Source of the DNA: Dryomyza anilis
Lineage: Eukaryota; Arthropoda; Insecta; Diptera; Dryomyzidae
DNA length: 64,000 nucleotides
Assembly (NCBI GenBank): GCA_951804985.1
Contig: OX638130.1
Span: 1,888,501 to 1,952,500, forward strand
Direction of reading: 5' to 3'
Shown: one piece after another, positions 45,737-58,100 of the stretch
How positions within the stretch are numbered: position 1 is the first letter of the stretch
Layout of the letters: each line of letters opens with the position of its first letter
Notes under the pieces: model-generated
Databases searched by the model: none
What the model saw: only the letters and a program-made list of their open reading frames with translations
What the model was told of the DNA's origin: nothing
Program-made: the position numbers and the translations under genes

Positions 45737-46160
45737 ACACGCTGCAAAAAAAGGTCTCTCCCAAAAAAAATTTTGCAGGCATTACATATATCTTTGGAGC
45801 TTTATGCAAACAAAAGTGTTATTTCATTGCCAAACATCATTATATTGACTGCCAAATATTTTTTTGTTTTCGTTAAAACATATTTATGTTCAGAAAGAAT
45901 AATTTTCGGCGTTGTTGCAAACATATATATGTTTGAATGTGAAAATCATTTTGGAAACATTAATATAGTAAATTCATGTAAATCCGCGATTAAATCAATT
46001 TATGTTTAAATATCGTATAATAATATTTAAATATGAACAAAATAATTATACAAATCAATTATAATGTAATTAGATTTTACTCCTTATATTTATATGGTGA
46101 TGTCGAATTACATTATAATTACATTCAAACATATTCAAACAAATCTTTTCTATCCGTGTA
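45737..46160 (-). mobile_element. MITE (ACACGGATAG family), uninterrupted copy
   Basis: Read on the minus strand it begins ACACGGATAGAAAAGATTTG and ends TTTTTTTGCAGCGTGT, about 424 bp. It matches the two halves at 29261-29465 and 30603-30832 through its whole length, which is the evidence that those halves were once one element. The + strand frame of 78 codons inside is not recognised. Confidence 0.88.
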
Positions 46161-46599
46161 GGGAAAGAATTATCTTGCGTATTAAATTATTATATCACCG
46201 AGACTATTATATTTTCCAAAAGATTTCACAACACTTCTTCGCCGGAAAAACCATTCCCGGACTATTTTTTCCCAGATAAGAATCGGAAAACAAGAAATAA
46301 GTATCTCCGGAATGAATTGTATCAAGAAGAATAAGTTTCACCGGGACTATACTTCCCTAAACACGATATCGCCTATAATTCTAACCCGATATAATTCTAA
46401 TCCGATATAAATCCAATCTGATATAAATAATTCCCGATGATTTCAACTCCTAAATAATTCTATACCAACATCGATTTATTTCTCAAATTCACTTTATTTA
46501 TTTTGATATATAATAATTTATGGGACGATGTATCCGGGGTATGTATTCCCTCTGCGGTAAATTATCCAATTTTATGTATTTTTGATTAGTATGAATGCA
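46161..46599. repeat. GAATTGTC-type repeat
   Basis: Words such as GGAAAGAATTATCTTGCG, CTTCGCCGGAAAAACC, CCGATATAATTCTAAYCCGA. CCGATATAA recurs four times between 46386 and 46440. Confidence 0.55.
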
Positions 46600-48760
46600 A
46601 TTTAATTAATGAAAGGTAGAAAAAGGAATGATAGAATAACAAATGATAGAAAAATGAATTATAGAATAATGCATGATAGATAAATTAATGATAGAAAAAT
46701 GAGTGACAGAATAATAAATAATAGAAAAATAAATGATTGAAAAATGAGTGATATAATAGTGAATGATAGAAAAATAAATGATAGCAAAAAGAATGATAGA
46801 AAAATAAATGATAGAAAAATAAATGATAGAAAAATTAGTGATAGAAAAATGAGTGATAGAATAATGAATGATAGAGAAATAAATGATGCAAAAAATGAAT
46901 GATAGAAAAATGAATGATAAAAAATAAATAATAGAAAAATAAATGATAGAAAAATGAATGAAAGAAAAATGAATTATAGAAAAATAAATGTTTGAAAAAT
47001 GTGATAAAAAATAAATCATAAAAAATTATAGAGTAATAAATAATGGAAAAATGAATGATAAAAAAATGAATCATAGAAAAATAAGTGATGGAAAAATAAA
47101 TGATAGAAAATGGACTGATAGAAAAATGAATGACAGAAACAGAAATAATTAAAAAATGAATTATAGAAAAATAAATGTTTGAAAAACTGTGTTAAAAAAT
47201 AATTTATAAAAAAATTATAACTAATAAATGATGGAATAATGAATGATAGAAAAATGAATGATAGAAAAATGAATGATAGCAAAATGAATGATAGAAAAAT
47301 GAGTGATAGAATAATGAATGATAGAAAAATGAATGATGGAAAAATGAATGATGGAAAAATGAATGATAGAAAAATAAATGATAGAAAAATGAATGGTAGA
47401 AAAAATGTGATTGAAAAATGAATGATAAAAAATAAATGACAGAAAAAAAATATAGAATAAAAAATTATGGAAACATGAATGATAGAAATATGAATGATAG
47501 AAAAATAAATAATAGAAAAATAAATGATGATAAAAATGAATGACAGAAAAATGAATGATAAAATAATGAATGATAAAAAATAAATGATAGAAAAATGAGT
47601 GATAGAAAAAGAAATAATTAAAAAATGAATTATAGAAAAATAAATGTTTAAAAAAATATGATAAAAAATAAATTATAAAGTATTATAGAGTAATAAATGA
47701 TGGAAAAATAAATAATAGATAAATTATAAGTAATAAATGATGAAATAATGAATGATAGAAAAATGAGTGATAGAATAATGAATGATAGAAAAATGAATGA
47801 TGGAAAAATGAATGATAGAAAAATAAATGATAGAAAAATGAGTGATTGAATAACGAATGACAGAAAAATGAATTATGGAAAAATAAATGATAGAAAAAAG
47901 AATGATAGAAAAATGAATGATAGAAAAATGAATGATAGAAAAATAAATGATAGAAAAATAAATGATAGAAAAATAAATATGAAAAAAATGAATGACAGAA
48001 AAATGAATGATAAAATGAGTGATAGAAAAAGAAAAATTTAAAAAATGAATTATAGAAAAATAAATGTTTAAAAAAATATGATAAAAAATAAATTATAAAG
48101 TATTATAGGGTAATAAATGATGGAAAAATAAATAAATTATAAGTAATAAATGATGAAATAATGAATGATAGAAAAATGAATGATAGCAAAATGTATGATA
48201 GAAAAATGAGCAATAGAATAATGAATGATAGAAAAATAAATAGTAGAAAAAAAAATGTTTGAAAAAATGTGATTGAAAAATGAATGATAAAAAATAAATG
48301 ATAGAGAAAAAAGTATAGAATAAAAAATTATGGAAAAATGAATGATAGAAATATGAATGATAGAAATATGAATGATAGAAATATAAATGATAGAAAAATA
48401 AATCATAAAATAATGAATGATGAAAAAATTAAATGATTGAAAAATGAGTGATAGAAAAAGAAATAATTAAAAAATGAATTATAGAAAAATAAATGTTTGA
48501 AAAACTGTGTTAAAAAATAAATTATAAAAAATTATAGAGTAATAAATGATGGAAAAATGATGGAAAAATAAATAATAGAAAAATGAATAATATAAAAATG
48601 AGTGATGTTAAAATAAATGATAGAAAAATGAATGATAAATGCTACAAAAATATATGAAATAAAAATGAATTATAGAATAAGAAATAATGGAAATATATGT
48701 TTTAGAAAAATGAATGATAGAAAAATATATGTTGGAAAATTGAATAATCAAATTGCTAAA
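46600..48760. repeat. 15-bp satellite ATGATAGAAAAATGA with a higher-order pattern
   Basis: More than 100 tandem variants of ATGATAGAAAAATGA. A longer pattern is superimposed: blocks containing AATTATAGAAAAATAAATGT, then TT(G/A)AAAAA, then AAAATTATAGAGTAATAAAT, recur near 46975, 47160, 47635, 48055 and 48480. The spacing in the later part is about 418-428 bp. Because the unit is a multiple of 3, the minus strand is open for up to 137 codons as an Ile/Phe/Ser/His repeat. This is not a gene. Confidence 0.95.
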
Positions 48761-49286
48761 CATATATTTTTTTCTGTGTACATGTGATATATTAGCTGCT
48801 GAACGATTTTCTACACAAATTTTTGTTTTTATTTTAAATATTTATTTTAACATTTCTTTTTTATTTTCTCAATGTTTTCATTTCTTTTTAAATTTTCTTT
48901 TTAAGTACTTTATACTAATTGTTTCCTAATTTAGAATTTTAATCATTTAATAAAGTTACTTTTTGCGCATTACAATATTCTGTAGTACCTTTTTTTATCT
49001 GTGGTTTTTTATCTTAATTAGCTTATGTACGGTTGCGTTGTTTTTATTATACATTCTCTCTAATTATGTTTTTAATTTGAATTATTTAGCTTAAGAAATC
49101 GATACAATTTCGAGAGCAAAATCTTTGCATCAGTTCTTTTGTTATGTAGCTAATTGCAGTAAAAAGTACTTGAAGTGCAGTGAAGTTCGTGGGCAGAGGT
49201 AATAATGTTCAAAATATAAAACAATGATTTGCATTTTATTATAATTAAAACAAGTTTTTGATCGAATTGAATTTATCTAAATAAAA
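48761..49286. other. AT-rich DNA, no feature
   Basis: T-rich, single-copy-looking; nothing recognised. Confidence 0.35.
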
Positions 49287-49830
49287 ATCCTTATATATTG
49301 TCGTTGTAGAGTTCTACAAAAGAATGATAGAAAAAGGAATGATAGAAAAACGTATGATTGAAAAATGAATGATAGAATAATGAATAATAGAAAAATAAAT
49401 GATAGAAAAATAAATAATAAATAAATAATAATAGAAAAATTAATGATAGAAAAAGAAATAATTGAAAAATTAATTATAGAAAAATAAATGTTTAAAAAAA
49501 TGTGATAAAAAATAAATGATTAAAAATATATAGAGTAATAAATGATGGAAAAATGAATTATAGAAAAAAAATGCTAGAAAAATAAATGATAGAAAAATGA
49601 ATGGTAGAAAAATGACATAGAAAAATGGATAATAAAAAAAAAATTGATTGAAAAAAAAGTCACCAAATACATTTTTATGAAAATCTGAATTTTATGAAAA
49701 TCTGAATATTTTTAAAGTTGAAAAAACAATTGATAGATTCACATTTTCTTAGCATTGATTGAGATATTGAGATTATCGGTCATAAATTGACTGATATATA
49801 AAGAATTTTGCAAAAGAACAATTGGCAAAT
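49287..49830. mobile_element. CACCAAATAC-family MITE relative containing 15-bp satellite
   Basis: TATATTGTCGTTGTAGAG at 49295 matches the left end of the MITE at 35063. GTCACCAAATACATTTTTAT at 49660 and TTGATAGATTCACATTTTCT at 49730 match its interior. Between them, 49318-49655 is about 340 bp of the ATGATAGAAAAATGA satellite. Either the satellite expanded within, or was inserted into, the element. The right end is not recognisable. Confidence 0.65.
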
Positions 49831-50272
49831 AGTTTCTGCCAGGTTCTGGACCCCCAACAATTCTTCCCTGATTGCACTTTCATATTTTTTAACGAAACAT
49901 TTTCATCGAGACTACCACAGTTGTTTCTTGTGACAATCTTTTCCCAGTATTTTTCTGTGGTCAATCATCCTCGACACATTTCATCCAAAAGCAATTCGTC
50001 TCTAAGAGATATTCATTCCCTGAGAAATATTTTCGAACATCACAATTTTTCAAAGAGTCTTTAGTAACTGTGATTGATGTTTAGATTCACATTATTGAGA
50101 TCTATTTGAAGCAGGTCAATATGGAATTTGTATTAAAAACTATCTTTTCTCATTCTGTACATATTTCGAATATCCGCCTTAAAATGTCCACAATATTTAA
50201 TAAAAATTTCGGACATGTTTTAATGTTTTTAGAAATTTCGTAGCACTATCACACAGTGGTTAGCCGCGGTAG
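49831..50272. other. AT-rich DNA with a few GAATTGTC-type words
   Basis: AACAATTCTTCCCTG, GACAATCTTTTCCCAG and CCCTGAGAAATATTTTCG between 49855 and 50060 resemble the dispersed array. The 80-codon frame there is not protein-like. Confidence 0.4.
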
Positions 50273-50557
50273 CTCAGTGGTTAGTGCGTTGGACTGCGAG
50301 CCTGGTTCAAGCCTGAACTGGGGCTAACAACATCTTTTCTAGAAACATTTTTCTATACCGCGCTACATCTCGGCAGTAAATGGCAAACCTACGAGAGTAA
50401 AACATTGCCTATGAAAAGCACTCACCCGCCGTTCGGATTCGGCAATAAACTGTAGATCCCACCACTTTGAGTACAAATATAACACGCACAGCTCAAAATG
50501 GTGAGAGAGCTCGGCCGAAGTTCTATACAGGACTATAGCGCCCAACTATTATTATTA
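50273..50557 (+). mobile_element. tRNA-derived SINE, copy 3
   Basis: Head GCCGCGGTAGCTCAGTGGTT, then GTGCGTTGGACTGCGAGCC and GGTTCAAGCCTG. About 10 bases in the variable region present in copy 2 are missing here. The body and the ATTATTATTA tail match copies 1 and 2. An imperfect target duplication is visible: TATCACACAGTGGTT before the head and TATCAAACAGTTTTG after the tail, 12 of 15 identical. That makes this copy older than copy 2. Confidence 0.92.
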
Positions 50558-51609
50558 TATCAAACAGTTTTGGAGAAAAATATCAGAACTTTATTACTGA
50601 TACTACAAAACATGAATTTAAAAGAGCACTTTTCAGAAATATTGCAATTTCTGTTAAATACATAAAATGAAATATGTTTTTTTTTTGTATTATTTAATTG
50701 AAATGTAATGAAATCTATTTTATCAAAAAATGTTTGTTAAATGCATAAAATAAACTCATTGAAGTATATAAATTTTGCAATTCTTATGAAATTTTTAATT
50801 TGAATGCAGTCATTTTTATGAATTTTACAAGGCTTTATTTGTTTTTTTTTTTTTAATACCAAGAAATAATTTATATTCATTCGCAGAAATTTAATCTCTG
50901 CACATTTTATGTTTATTTTTTCAGTGCTTCAAATTTTATGAATTTATTTTTTCGCGTATTACATATAAATATTTTAGTATTAAGGATGCACTTTGTACAC
51001 TTTGTTGATTCAGACGAAATATGAAGTAAATTTTCCAAGAAATTTATACAAAGGATGTGTACATCGACGTATTGTATATTTAAAAATAAAATAAAAAAAT
51101 ATAAAAAAGTAGAAAAGAAAAGATTGCAGTTCACGGTAAATTATGTTTTTCTGAAACATTACTCTACCTTAAAATTATAAATAAAAAATAAAATTTTAAT
51201 TTGATGAAATCTCTCTTTTTGTTAAAATCAACGTAAGACAAAAACTCTTTAATTTTTCTAAATTATTCTCGGTAAACGCACAGGGAAATAAAAGTTTTTG
51301 GGAAGTGCATAGCTATTGCTACGTTATTATTTTAGGCAGACAATGGCAGTTTTGCTGTCTAAAGTTTTAAATTTTTTAAGTTTTCACAAAATTTTTCAAG
51401 CTTCCAAAACTTCGAAAATATGCTCAAAATATTACTCAAAAATTATTGAAATTTTGTGTCGGGGCAGATTTTTAAATTTTGTGGAATTTTAAAGGCAGAA
51501 TTCTGACTTTTGTGGTACAGGCTGAAAATATGCTGATTTGGATATACATATATTTTAATGCTCTGAATCTATCAACAAAATGTTTATAAACTGCCTTTAG
51601 TCTGCCAAA
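50558..51609. other. AT-rich DNA, no gene seen
   Basis: Low-complexity T-rich and A-rich stretches (50846-50862, 51090-51120). A short GTTTTGCTGTCTAAAG-type unique part at 51350. No motif recognised. Confidence 0.35.
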
Positions 51610-52845
51610 CAACGCAATTCTTCTGAGAGACAATTCTTGCTAGAGACAATTTTTCCACGGACAATTCATACCCAGAAAATTCTTCCCAGAGACAATTTTT
51701 CCGCGGAACAATTTTTCTCTGAGATAATCCTTGCCGGTATAATAATCCTTTGGACCATTATTTTTTCGGACAATACATCCATGGACAATTCTTTTTCGAG
51801 ACAATTTTTCTCGAGAAATTTTTATCCTGAGATAAGTCTTTAAAAAAAAATCCCCGGAGAATTGTTCCCCAAAATTATTATTCTTCGGACAATTCTTTAG
51901 CGGACAATGTTTCCTCCAACCAAATGTGTTCCAAAATTAGTATTAACCGGGTAGTTCGCATTAGATCTAATTTTTCACCGTGCAAACATCCGTACTGAGA
52001 TAAGTTTTTACCGAAACCATTATTCCCCGGAGAAATGTTCCCAAAGATAATTATTCTTCGGACAACTCTTGAGCGTAAAATTCTTCCCCCAGACAAATGT
52101 TTCCCAAAATAAGTATTACCCGGGTAGTTCGCATCAGATCTACTTTTTCACCATACAAAGATCCATACTGAGATAAGTCTTTACCGAAATCATTATTCAC
52201 CGGACAAATGTTCCCAAAGATAATTATTCTTCGGACAGTTCTTCAGCGGAAAATTGTTCCCCCAGAAAAATGTTTACCAAAACAAGTATTACCCGGGTAG
52301 TTCGCATCATATCTAATTTTTCACCGTACTGAGATTAGTCTTTACTGAATCCAATATTCCCCAGTCAAATGTTCCCAAAGATAATTATTCTTCGGATAAT
52401 TCTTCAGCGGAAAATTGTTCCCCCAGATAAATGTTTCCCAAATATGTCTTACTCGGGTAATTCGCATTATATCTAATTTTTCACCGTACAAAAATCAGTA
52501 CTGAGATAAGTCTTTACCGAAACCTTTATTTCCCGGCCATTTCTTCCTCAAAATAATTATTCTTCGGACAGTTCTTCAGCGGAAATTTGTTCCCCCAGAC
52601 AAAAGTTTCCCAAAATAAGTATTACCCGGGTAGTTATCATTAGATCTAATTTTTCACCGTACAAACATCCGTACTGAGATAAGTCTTTACCGAAACCATT
52701 ATTCCCCGGAGAAATGTTCCGAAAGATAATTATTATTCAGACAATTCTTCAGCAGAAAATTATTTCCCCAGACAAATGTTTCCTAAAATAAGTATTCCCT
52801 GGGTAGTTCGCCGCAGATCTAATTTTTCACCGTACATATTTGCTG
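51610..52845. repeat. 173-bp satellite, about five units, with a degenerate leader
   Basis: GGGTAGTTCGCATTAGATCT marks each unit. The GTAGTTC start lies at 51951, 52124, 52297, 52457, 52630 and 52803, intervals 173, 173, 160, 173 and 173. Units also share TTTTTCACCGTACAAACATC, GTACTGAGATAAGTCTTTAC and AGATAATTATTCTTCGGACA. Positions 51610-51940 are a degenerate lead-in of CAATTCTTC/GAGACAATTTTTC words, tying this satellite to the dispersed GAATTGTC family. Confidence 0.94.
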
Positions 52846-54625
52846 AAATATTAAACTTTTAGTTTATTGGTTATATTTCTTTGATTTTTTTCCATACATT
52901 TACAAATTTTTGTGCCAGAAATTCAAATTAAAAAATATATATGTCAATACCTTGACTTTCACAAATGTTGCCAGATTGAAAAACACTTGAAGCGTAATAA
53001 TTGAAGAGAGACACACACAAAATTCCATAATGTGTGGGCTCTGAATTCTCGGTAGGTACTGCGTATGCAACGACATTAGTGACGACGCACAGTTAGAGAC
53101 GAAGACGACAACGACTGCGATGTGTGCGAGTAACTCTTTCATTTTTATGTACAATGTATGTGCACTTGAAAAACTTGCGATTGTCTGGGTTCATAATGCA
53201 AACACATACCAAACATGTTGCGAGTGCATGGTGTGGATGGCGTTGGGTGGTCGGGCAATGTTAGTCTGTTGGGTGTTGGGTGGTCGGGCGATGTTAGTCT
53301 TTTGGGTGTTGGGTGTTGCAGAGCTGCCACAAGAATCAAATAAAGCGTGCAACGCAAAGTTTTAATGAAATTTTTGCAAAGCCAACAAAAACAAGTAGCT
53401 GTCATATTCGTGCACATACATTTATATATGATATATATCTACATTATGCATGTGTGACTTTTATTTGTGTTGCGATTTCATCTAATTTGCCATCTCACTC
53501 GTGAGTGCTACAGGCAGCAGCCTGCATTGCAACAGACAAGCAAGATGATGCGAGAGAGAGAGAGGCTGATTTAGAAGTGTTGCCACTTGTGCCTTTTGTT
53601 ATAGTTGTTTTTATTTTTTATTTTTTATAATTGTTGCTGTGAGCATGACCATCGTCATGAGTCGCTTGAAATCATGCAAAGCAAAGATGCAAAGCCGCTT
53701 TCAAGGCCACCAGCGTAGCCTTTGTTGGCAGACACGAAGGTGAGCAGTAGTAGCGAAGCGCCTGCTCCTCGCAATTGATGCGCTTAATTGCTGCAACTAT
53801 GTTTGGAGAAAAAAACATTTCACACAATACAATATAATAAAAATTTATCCATTTTATGACGTTATGAGGAAATTGCAACAGCTCTTTTTGTAGCCACTTC
53901 AAAAGCTATTTTGTGGTGGCCTCTAAAATGCGTAAATTTTAAATTTAGCATTGGAGAAAAACACTTAATGTAGGTGTATTCAAAATATTTAATAGAGCCA
54001 CTTTAAAGTGAAACATTTTAAAAAGAATTTATTTTTTATAGAATGCGTATACGTCATGTCGTACCACGTAGTTCAGAAAATATTCGTAACTTTCTCATAA
54101 AGTATCTAAATATTCTCTTTTGCTCAGTATATTCTACAGCACAACAAAGTCTCATATCAAACTTTCGAATTCTTTTTAAGCAACGCAGTACAATGTTTGG
54201 TGAAAACATTTACAAATTCTCACAAAATACCTTCAAATGTTCACAAAGTTGTTATGTACCACGAAAAATTACCCATATTCTGACAATTTCCAACAGCAAC
54301 ATTTGAAAATGCTCACAAAGTAACTGAATACCACGTATGTTCGAAACATCGGCATATTTTGAGAGTATTTCTTTTTAACATAAATTTTCACAAAATCTCA
54401 ATGGCCTCACATTTTTCTTAAATGTCTCCAGTTCAGCACATTTCCACAATAGTTTTTAAAATTCATCAACACTATAAAAAATATTACTCAGTATCACATA
54501 ATTTTGAAATATTCTCAACATTTAGCACATAAACTAATGAATAATTTTTTTCTAAATTTAAAATATTTATCAAAATTACTTTTAAGGAGATTTTTCTGAT
54601 TATTTTTTTTTTGTAGAAAAGACAT
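52846..54625. other. single-copy islands between repeats
   Basis: Positions 53020-53360 and 53470-53800 are balanced, with a GAGAGAGAGAG run (about 53551) that could bind GAGA factor. Positions 54090-54420 hold loose repeats of TTCACAAA words. Open frames of 60-90 codons occur on both strands, none recognised. Confidence 0.35.
53242..53318. repeat. 33-bp minisatellite, two and a third copies
   Basis: GTTGGGTGGTCGGGCAATGT then TAGTCTGTTGGGT at 53242 repeats at 53275 with two substitutions and again in part at 53308. The G-rich runs make this an unusual spot in otherwise AT-rich DNA. The 33-bp unit keeps frames open on both strands. Confidence 0.9.
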
Positions 54626-54883
54626 ATTTACTACAAGAGTGTGATAACTCTAAAAATTCGATTTTTGAGTTAATTATGCAGAATTATTTGTTATATCATG
54701 TTTCATCATGTGTAAAAAATTCGTATTCCTATCTTGTATACTCACCGCATAAGAAGAGAATTTGGCGTTACCTCATTTCATATGTCCCATACATTTTATA
54801 TGCAAAGTGAGAATCAATTGAAATCTTCATACGTGTTTTCTACAAAATCAATTTTTTTGAATTATGACACTCTTGTAGTAAAT
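54626..54883. mobile_element. MITE with ATTTACTACAAGAGTGT ends
   Basis: ATTTACTACAAGAGTGT at 54626-54642 is perfectly complementary to ACACTCTTGTAGTAAAT at 54867-54883. Similarity continues inward with mismatches (GATAACTC and GAATTATG). Length is 258 bp with no coding capacity. No target duplication was recognised, so the superfamily is open. Confidence 0.75.
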
Positions 54884-55514
54884 GAGCAATATCCCTACGG
54901 GGAAACGAACCGGTCCTAGTCCAGGCACGTGACTGGTTCCTCGGAGATAGTTAACCGGTCCTAGTTCTGGCTCTTTTATATGATACCAACCGGTAACAAG
55001 CCGTTGTCCTAGGGAGGTGTCAATTAACATCTACTGCAGACCTTTAGATCTATCACAGAACTAGTCCTCAAAATCCTGTTCTGTGACCAGTATCAATTCA
55101 TTTTTTTTTAATTAATTATTTATTGTTACTTTTTTATATATTTTAAATTTTACTTATTTTATTTTATTTTATTTTATTTTACATATACATTATATTTTAT
55201 TTTTTCTTCTTCTTCATGCATTCATATTTCATTTTTTGTTCCACCTTGCATGAGTTCATTAAAATTACTTCTGAATTTAAATCAATGCAGTATCGAAAAA
55301 CAGTCCACGAATTATAGACGCATTAGTTGCAGCGTGTAAATAATTCTCGTGACTATGGCGCCACCTAGTGCCTCTTCGCTCCACTATCGACATATTTAGC
55401 ATTGACACGATCCATCTCGTCATGCATAACTTTAGATCTATCAAAAAACTGGTCTTTAAGAACCTGTCCTTAGTCGGTACCAATGGTACGGGTCACGTGA
55501 TAGGTAGTACTTTT
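54884..55514. other. locally duplicated single-copy region
   Basis: AACCGGTCCTAGTYC occurs at 54907 and 54953. CTTTAGATCTATCA followed by AACTGGTC/AACTAGTC and a CCTGTYCT word occurs at about 55041 and 55430, flanking an AT-rich stretch with an (ATTTT)5 microsatellite (55153-55182). The reverse copy of the GGCGCCATAGTC repeat lies at about 55300-55375. No gene. Confidence 0.55.
55300..55375 (-). repeat. dispersed repeat around ACTAGATGGCGCCATAGTC, copy 2
   Basis: GTGACTATGGCGCCACCTAG and the preceding ATTATAGACGCATTAGTTGC match copy 1 (38960-39095) in reverse orientation with a few substitutions and short gaps. Confidence 0.7.
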
Positions 55515-55790
55515 AATGTAATGTACATTTTTAAAAATGTTGGAAAATCAAATTATAAAGTTTGAATTGCTTTCAAAATTAGTCAAAAAAATTGTTTTTT
55601 TTTCAATGTTTTTAATTTTGGATTTTAACATTTGTTTGCCATAACTTATCATGGGTACAAGATCAAATAGTGAAGTAACAGCATTCAAATTTTGTTTTTA
55701 AAGCACCTATCAATTTTCAAATTTTTGTTACTTGCAGGAAAAATGTTTGGCATATGATTCCCTTTTGGCATGACAGTGACAATATGATGG
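55515..55790. mobile_element. internally deleted relative of the composite hairpin element
   Basis: The left part (ATGTTGGAAAATCAAATTAT, AAGTTTGAATTGCTTTCAAA) matches 31965-32020. The middle (AAAGCACCTATCAATTTTCA, GGAAAAATGTTTGG) matches a hairpin unit. The right end (CCTTTTGGCATGACAGTGAC) is the outer end of the family. The original left end is lost. Confidence 0.75.
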
Positions 55791-55954
55791 TTGGGATTGA
55801 CAGTAAATTCGGAAAGTTGTTTTTAAGGGTCGGGTATATTGAAACTATTCTTGATGAGAATTGTTGCGTGATGTTTAATTTGTTTTAAATTTGAGGTTTG
55901 TTACACGCAAAACTCGTTTTAGTTTTCATTTTCAAATATATTTTTTTAACTTTG
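55791..55954. other. short AT-rich spacer
   Basis: Nothing recognised. Confidence 0.35.
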
Positions 55955-56757
55955 TTATACCCTACACCTATGAGGTACAGGGTATATTAAGTTTGTGCAG
56001 ATATTGTAACGCCCCTTAGGAGACGTGTCCGGTATTGATCAGCATCACCACCCGAGTCCGTTTAGCCATGTCCGTCTGTCTGTCTGTATGTCTGTCTTGC
56101 TGTCCGAATACAGAATAACTTCAGAAATACTGATCAGAATGCGATGAAATTTCGACTCAATATATTTTAGCCAAAAGTAGGAAATGAGTTTGAAAATGAG
56201 CCAAATCCGTCAACGGACACGCCCACCTCCCATACAAGTCACTTTTATATAACTCTTTCGGAACGAATAACTCGAAAAGTATTTAAGGTATAGTTATAAA
56301 ATTTAAAATGTATTGTTAGAATTCACCTAAAAATATGTGGTCCAAAAATGGGCGTGATCCGCCCACTTTTTTTTTCATTATTTCCCGGGTTTTCATAGTG
56401 GAAATTTGATCCGTAAATTATTAAAATCAAATCTATGAAATATTAGCCTTTCAAAATTTTAAATATAGGCGTGGTCCACCCAATTATATTTTTCAAATTT
56501 TTTTTTAGTTTTTTATACTTTATATAATTTTTTTAATTTATGGGGATATAAGACGTAAATTTCTGATATATGAATAATATTCTGAGGGTGGGGAGGTTCA
56601 GCATAATTAAAAATTTAAAATTAAGGTATACAGTTAAATATTCCTCATTAATATCTCCACCAAAGGTGTAGAGTATTCCATAGTCGGGCCCGACCGACTA
56701 TAAAAATCCGCCCCATGTGACCGAACTTACCCATGTGACCTAACATTCCCAACTCGT
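55955..56757 (-). mobile_element. palindrome-ended element, copy 3 (~0.8 kb)
   Basis: Reverse orientation of copy 2. It starts on + with TATACCCTACACCTATGAGG then TACAGGGTATA and contains TGTCTGTCTGTCTGTATGTC and CGTGATCCGCCCAC. It ends with the palindrome GTCGGGCCCGAC (56683-56694) and CCATGTGACCTAACATTCCC. Copies 2 and 3 agree over their whole length with scattered substitutions, so they mark the full size of this non-coding family. Confidence 0.86.
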
Positions 56758-57520
56758 TTCTGTTGGGTTTTTCCTTAAAATTTGTGTTTTACTTTTGTAT
56801 TTTTCTTTTGTTGGTAGGTGTTTGAGTTATTTGTATTTGTGTTTTTTTCTTTGTGTTTGTATTTTTAATTTTGCTCGTGTTTATTTTGTTATTGATCATG
56901 ATTTTGTGATTTTACTCTTTGGTGTTTAATTATGTGAGTTTGATTTGGATTTTATGTTTTTGCTATTTGAATTTGTACATTTCCATTTGTTTCCTTTTTT
57001 ATTTTGCTACTGATTTTGTGTTTTTGTGTTCCATTGCTTTTTAATTTTTTTTTCTTAGATTTTGAATTCTTGCTGATTTTGTTTCTATTATTTGTTTTTT
57101 CAATGATTTTGTTTTTATTTTTATGTTTGATATTTGTTTTTTTTTTTTTTGGTTTTTTGTTTATGTGATTATTTTGGTAATGATCTTGATTTTTTCCCTT
57201 TTGGTTTTAGATTTTGTGATTTTGCTTTGGATTTAGTTTTTGATATTTTAATTTGTGCTCTTGCATATGTTTCCGTTCTATATTTTGTTTTTGATTTTAT
57301 GTTTTTTTTTCTTTTTATATTGCAATTTGTTTTTCCTTAGATTTCGAATTCTTCCTTACATTTTCGTTTTTGCCTTTGTGTTTGTATTTTGTTTTTAATT
57401 TTGTTTTTGAGTTTATGATTTTGTTTTTATTTTTATGGTTGCTGCTTTTATTTCCCCATTTATTTTTACTTTTATTTTTGTTTTTGCATTCCATTTTGTG
57501 TGTTTTTTTTAAATTTTCCT
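56758..57520. repeat. T/G-rich low-complexity region
   Basis: Repeats of TTTTGTTTTTGATTTTGTG-like words, almost without C on the + strand. The 68-codon Phe-rich frame at 57134 is a composition artefact. Confidence 0.85.
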
Positions 57521-58100
57521 TTTTTGTATCAAATACTATATGATTTTGTTACAAAATTTAAATACACAGTTGAATTTAAATAATTTTAAATATCTCAAAT
57601 CATCTTAGCACCACATACATTATTTCTAAATCCTAAAATAACACAAATAAAATAAAACGTGCCAGAAAAAACACAAATATATATTTAATCGACACCAAAG
57701 TAAAAAAGAAACGAACAAACGTTTATTTTCCTTATAAAACTGTCTTCCCGTCACACATTCAACACAACCAATACTCTTCCCTCAACAAACTTATGTAAAT
57801 ACACAAACTAATAATCATTATTATCACAAGTTTCGGAAAATTATTATCCTGATTCCCCATCCATCCCTCAAAATCACTGTTTCAATAATCGAATATGTCC
57901 CCGAAGTGCAAACACACAATCATAATACACATATTTACATAATATCACATACACACACACATGCAATACATACATACACACACACACATAACAAACATAG
58001 CAGTAATTTATAACAGTTTAAACAAAAAATTATGTTACACTCTGGCGGCTGGCGGCAACTCTTCGTTTCTGAGTTTTACACAACCCAGCGGGAAAAAAAT
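57521..58100. other. A-rich DNA with a CA microsatellite
   Basis: ACACACACAC-type runs at 57948-57990. TCTGGCGGCTGGCGGCAACT at 58039 is a short GC-rich spot. No gene. Confidence 0.4.

Noticed and set aside
46606..47282. Long minus-strand open frames (79-137 codons) rich in Ile, Phe, Ser and His
   Set aside because: They follow exactly from the 15-bp satellite, whose unit keeps frame and lacks stops; no start context, domain or codon signal.
53120..53417. Opposed 81- and 90-codon frames around 53.3 kb
   Set aside because: Both are held open by the 33-bp minisatellite and have no homology that I recognise.
57134..57340. Phe-rich membrane-protein-like frame
   Set aside because: Falls in a T/G low-complexity block; hydrophobicity is a composition artefact.
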